Source of the DNA: an uncultured Pelagibacteraceae bacterium
Lineage (GTDB): Bacteria > Pseudomonadota > Alphaproteobacteria > Pelagibacterales > Pelagibacteraceae
NCBI GenBank assembly: GCA_902633185.1
Contig: CACPFN010000001.1
Location: 62,001-126,000 of the forward strand
Reading direction: 5' to 3'
Length of the DNA stretch: 64,000 nucleotides
Positions within the stretch are counted from its first letter, which is position 1. The number at the start of each line of letters is the position of its first letter. Both the position numbers and the translations under genes were made by a program. Positions 59,310-64,000 of the stretch are shown here, piece by piece. The notes below the pieces were generated by a model, which ran no database searches, had not been told where the DNA came from, and saw only the letters and a program-made list of their open reading frames with translations.

Positions 59310-61258
59310 TATGCTAAACTAGTATTTCCATTATTAAATTGTTCTCTTAATTTATGTCTATCAATGATTCTTTTAATTAATTTACTTGCAAGCGGAGCTG
59401 CAGCTTTACTACCAGATCCTCCATGTTCAATAATAACACTTATTGCATATCGTGGATCCTTATATGGCGCAAAAGCAACATAGAGTGCATGGTCTCTTTT
59501 TTTATACTCAATTTGATCAGTATCTAAATCTAGTTCTCTATCAAGATCAGTTATTCTTCTAACTTGCGATGTTCCAGTTTTACCAGCAAACTGATATTTG
59601 GGATCATCGTAACGAGATTTGTATGATGTTCCATATTGCTCATTTGTGGAGCCAAACATTGCATCTAAAACAAAATTAATATTAGATTTTCTGTGATACA
59701 TTCTCTGATAATATTTAACATTTATGTCATCTAAATAATTTCTTTGATGCAAAGGAAAATTAGATTGATCCAATTTAATTTTATTTATTACGTCCTTATA
59801 ATTTATAGAGTCATCTTTTATAATATGAGGTTTTATTTTATATCCTCCATTTGCAATTTGTGCAGTCATTAGACAAAGTTGTAGTGGTGTGGTTTGAATG
59901 TAACCTTGTCCAATACCATTGATTACAGTTTCTCCTAAGTACCAACTTTGCTCTAATGCACGTCTCTTCCATTTTGTATCTGGAACTAATCCATTTTTTT
60001 CATCATTATATACTTCTCCAAGTACATTGGTTCCAAGCCCATATCTTTTTGCGATAATAGATAATTTATCAACACCAAGTAATCTTGCCATTTCATAAAA
60101 GTATATGTCACAAGATTGTTTGATAGCATTTCTCAACTTCATGTACCCATGACCCTCTTTTTTCCAACAATGATATTTTACTCCGTATAGTTCATATGGA
60201 TGCTTATGACCTTTGCATCTTATTGTTTTATTAGGATCTAATATTCCATACTCCAGAGCTGCTAGAGCAACTAATGGCTTAAAAGTAGATCCAGGAGAAT
60301 AAAGTCCAGCAATAGACTTATTTATCAAAGGTTTTAAAGGATTATTTCTGATTTCTTGCCAATCTTTCTGATTAATTCCGTGTGTAAATTTATTTGGATC
60401 ATAGGTTGGTGATGATGCCATTGCAACAACTTCGCCAGTATATATATCCATTGCACATATCGAGCCTGCTTTTCCATTTAGTAACTCCTGAGCATATTTT
60501 TGAATTTCAATATCTATAGTTAAGTTTACTTTGTTCCCCTGTCTTTCTTTAATATAGTCTATTTGGCTTATTCTTTTTCCAGATGCATTAACCTCGTATC
60601 TTTTAATACCGTAGTTACCTATTAACATTTTCTCTTGAGAATTTTCTATTCCATATTTCCCTACTTTTAGACCTGGAACAAAATTTTCTTTTATCTCAGG
60701 TTTTTCAAGATCTTTTGGACTAGCATCACCAACATAGCCAACTATATGTACTAAGTCATTTGCATAAGGATAGAACCTTGATGTCGATAATACAGGTTTT
60801 GCACCCTCCAATTCATGTAAATATAAATTAATTTTTGAGAATTGTTCCCAAGTTAAATTGTCCGAAACTACCAATGTATCCCAGGGTTTTAACCTTTCCT
60901 TCTTTTTATATAATTTTTTAATTTCAAACTGATCTAATCCGATTATATTTTTAATTTTAAATATTGTTACATCAAAATCATTAATTTCATCTAATATTAA
61001 GTGTAGCTGAAAAACTCTATCGTTACTTGCTAGTACTTTATTAAAGTTATCTACAATTATTCCTCTCTGAGGAGGAGTTTTCCATTCACGTATTCTATTT
61101 TTATCAGATAAAATTTCGTATTTTTCTCTATCAGAAATTTGTAAATTATATAATCTTGATGAAATACCTGCAAAAAGTAATATTTTTGCTGCAGCTAGTA
61201 TAAACATTCTCCTTGTTATAACTCTGCCCTTCTCTATGTTTCTTCCTCTATTCAACAT
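59309..61258 (-). CDS. mrdA: Penicillin-binding protein 2
   Basis: 'SPGSTFKP', 'SCDIYFY', 'AGKTGTSQV' transpeptidase motifs. Confidence 0.95.
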   Translation of the reverse strand: MLNRGRNIEKGRVITRRMFILAAAKILLFAGISSRLYNLQISDREKYEILSDKNRIREWKTPPQRGIIVDNFNKVLASNDRVFQLHLILDEINDFDVTIFKIKNIIGLDQFEIKKLYKKKERLKPWDTLVVSDNLTWEQFSKINLYLHELEGAKPVLSTSRFYPYANDLVHIVGYVGDASPKDLEKPEIKENFVPGLKVGKYGIENSQEKMLIGNYGIKRYEVNASGKRISQIDYIKERQGNKVNLTIDIEIQKYAQELLNGKAGSICAMDIYTGEVVAMASSPTYDPNKFTHGINQKDWQEIRNNPLKPLINKSIAGLYSPGSTFKPLVALAALEYGILDPNKTIRCKGHKHPYELYGVKYHCWKKEGHGYMKLRNAIKQSCDIYFYEMARLLGVDKLSIIAKRYGLGTNVLGEVYNDEKNGLVPDTKWKRRALEQSWYLGETVINGIGQGYIQTTPLQLCLMTAQIANGGYKIKPHIIKDDSINYKDVINKIKLDQSNFPLHQRNYLDDINVKYYQRMYHRKSNINFVLDAMFGSTNEQYGTSYKSRYDDPKYQFAGKTGTSQVRRITDLDRELDLDTDQIEYKKRDHALYVAFAPYKDPRYAISVIIEHGGSGSKAAAPLASKLIKRIIDRHKLREQFNNGNTSLA

Positions 61259-61769
61259 TTTCTTGTTTTAAACCTAGTAAATAAATTTGATTGAATATTT
61301 TTGCCACTGCTGGATAAATTAAAAATGAAAAAAAGGCCGTTGACATTAAAGCCCCATAACTAATACTTCCATCAAAAAAAATTGCTAATACTGTAAAATG
61401 AATTGAGCTAATAATTAATATTGCTACAAAGAATAGTATCCAATCATAAATTAGATTAGGAACTAAAGTTCTTGTCCTAAAAAAAGAAGCGATTACACAA
61501 AGTAAAAGATAATTTATTGATGAAACTCCAATTGGTAAATTTTGTACAACATCATTAATTACACCTGCAAAAAATATAAGGCCATATCCAAGCATTTCAG
61601 GTTTCCTTAAAACCCAATAAAAAACAATTAAGTGAATAAAATTAAAAGATATATTAATTTTGAAAATCTGGAATGAAAATGAATAGCCTGTCAAAGCAAA
61701 AAAAAATAATAATATAATTGGAAAACCATTTAGTAAAAATTGATAAATTTTTATATCTCCTCTAGCCAT
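61248..61769 (-). CDS. mreD: Rod-shape determining protein MreD
   Basis: Small membrane protein between mreC and mrdA; 'GLIFFAGVINDVVQNLPIGVSSINYLLLC'. Confidence 0.85.
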   Translation of the reverse strand: MARGDIKIYQFLLNGFPIILLFFFALTGYSFSFQIFKINISFNFIHLIVFYWVLRKPEMLGYGLIFFAGVINDVVQNLPIGVSSINYLLLCVIASFFRTRTLVPNLIYDWILFFVAILIISSIHFTVLAIFFDGSISYGALMSTAFFSFLIYPAVAKIFNQIYLLGLKQENVE

Positions 61770-61770
61770 C

Positions 61771-62607
61771 TTACTTATTTACCTGTACATAATTTAGTTG
61801 ATTTAAGTTACTGTAAAACTTCACATATTTTTTATTATCTTGAATTATTATTTTTCCAACAGGAATTGATGCAGGAATAGTGCCATCTGAACCTGAAGTA
61901 TATACAATTTCATTCTCTTTTATCTCATTATTTTTCGGTAGATATTCTAATTCCGCGTATTCATCATTTCCATTTCCTGACAGTATTGCATTGATACCAC
62001 TTGGCTCAATAATGATCGGAATTTTGCTATTAAGATCATTAGCCAACAATACTCTAGAGCTCAAAAAGTTAACATTTACAACCTTTCCAATGTAATATAA
62101 TCTATCTTTAACAGCTGATCCTAATTTAACTCCATTTTTTTGACCTTTATTAATTATCAAAGATTTTAAATATGGGCTTTGTTTGTCTAATAAAATCTTA
62201 GTTAACATATATTCTTTAGAAAAAAGGTCTCTTTCTTCTATCAATTTCTTTAAAAGAGCATTTTCTGATTTATAAAAATCGACTTCTTTTCTAAGCGAGT
62301 CAAGATCTAGGTCTTTATCTCTTAAAACTGAAAACTCTTCATACATACTCATATGATCTTGGAAAAGATAATATTTGTCTTTTACATATTTAAATGGGCT
62401 AGATACAACATAAGATCCTCTAAATATAATATCTTTTGTAATTGACCTAAATTGATTAACTGGACCAGTTTTAAAATACTCTAATGATAAGACTAAAATA
62501 GATATTATTAGTAAAGTGAATAAGGAAAATTTTTGTCTATTTCCTTTTTTTAGAAATGCTGAACGAATAGCTATAATAAAATCGTCTCTACTCGATTCTG
62601 TTGACAT
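61771..62607 (-). CDS. mreC: Rod-shape determining protein MreC
   Basis: Coiled-coil then 'LIINKGQKNGVKLGSAVKDR...IGKVVNVNFLSSRVLLANDLNSKIPI'. Confidence 0.92.
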   Translation of the reverse strand: MSTESSRDDFIIAIRSAFLKKGNRQKFSLFTLLIISILVLSLEYFKTGPVNQFRSITKDIIFRGSYVVSSPFKYVKDKYYLFQDHMSMYEEFSVLRDKDLDLDSLRKEVDFYKSENALLKKLIEERDLFSKEYMLTKILLDKQSPYLKSLIINKGQKNGVKLGSAVKDRLYYIGKVVNVNFLSSRVLLANDLNSKIPIIIEPSGINAILSGNGNDEYAELEYLPKNNEIKENEIVYTSGSDGTIPASIPVGKIIIQDNKKYVKFYSNLNQLNYVQVNK

Positions 62608-62612
62608 AATAT

Positions 62613-64000
<1,388 letters not shown>

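Overview
AT-rich chromosomal window from an alphaproteobacterium; composition and gene content look Pelagibacterales/SAR11-like, but that is inference and no marker gene settles it. It has no rRNA, tRNA, CRISPR array, transposase or phage module that I can support. Left third (1-29 kb): amino-acid uptake and export genes. These are two complete Liv-type ABC transporter sets, AzlCD, LysE, two DMT permeases, a CsiD/glutarate-hydroxylase-like enzyme, DadA and AceE, plus an S8 autotransporter protease and a small operon with an inverse-autotransporter-type beta-barrel. Centre and right (29-58 kb): a large type IV pilus locus. Minus strand: two pilins and pilC-B-Q-P-O-[MN fusion]. Plus strand: pilT, minor pilins, PilY1 and a beta-helix adhesin. 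PilD, MoxR, DUF58 and a transglutaminase follow. Interleaved with it are the parts of a PP2C/anti-sigma-kinase/STAS partner-switching circuit, including an ammonium transporter fused to a SpoIIE/PP2C phosphatase. The right end carries rodA-mrdA-mreD-mreC-mreB and the 3' end of leuA. Best candidates for something undescribed: (1) the Amt-PP2C fusion with STAS, HATPase and GAF-PP2C embedded in a pilus locus; (2) a PilY1 whose VWA domain is split by an apparent six-blade NHL-like propeller; (3) a passenger-less inverse-autotransporter barrel with a secreted partner; (4) a decayed proC-like gene absent from the ORF track; (5) a 22-aa membrane micropeptide ORF coupled to livM; (6) a perfect 10-bp-arm inverted repeat in front of lysE. 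All family calls come from reading motifs by eye; no searches were run.
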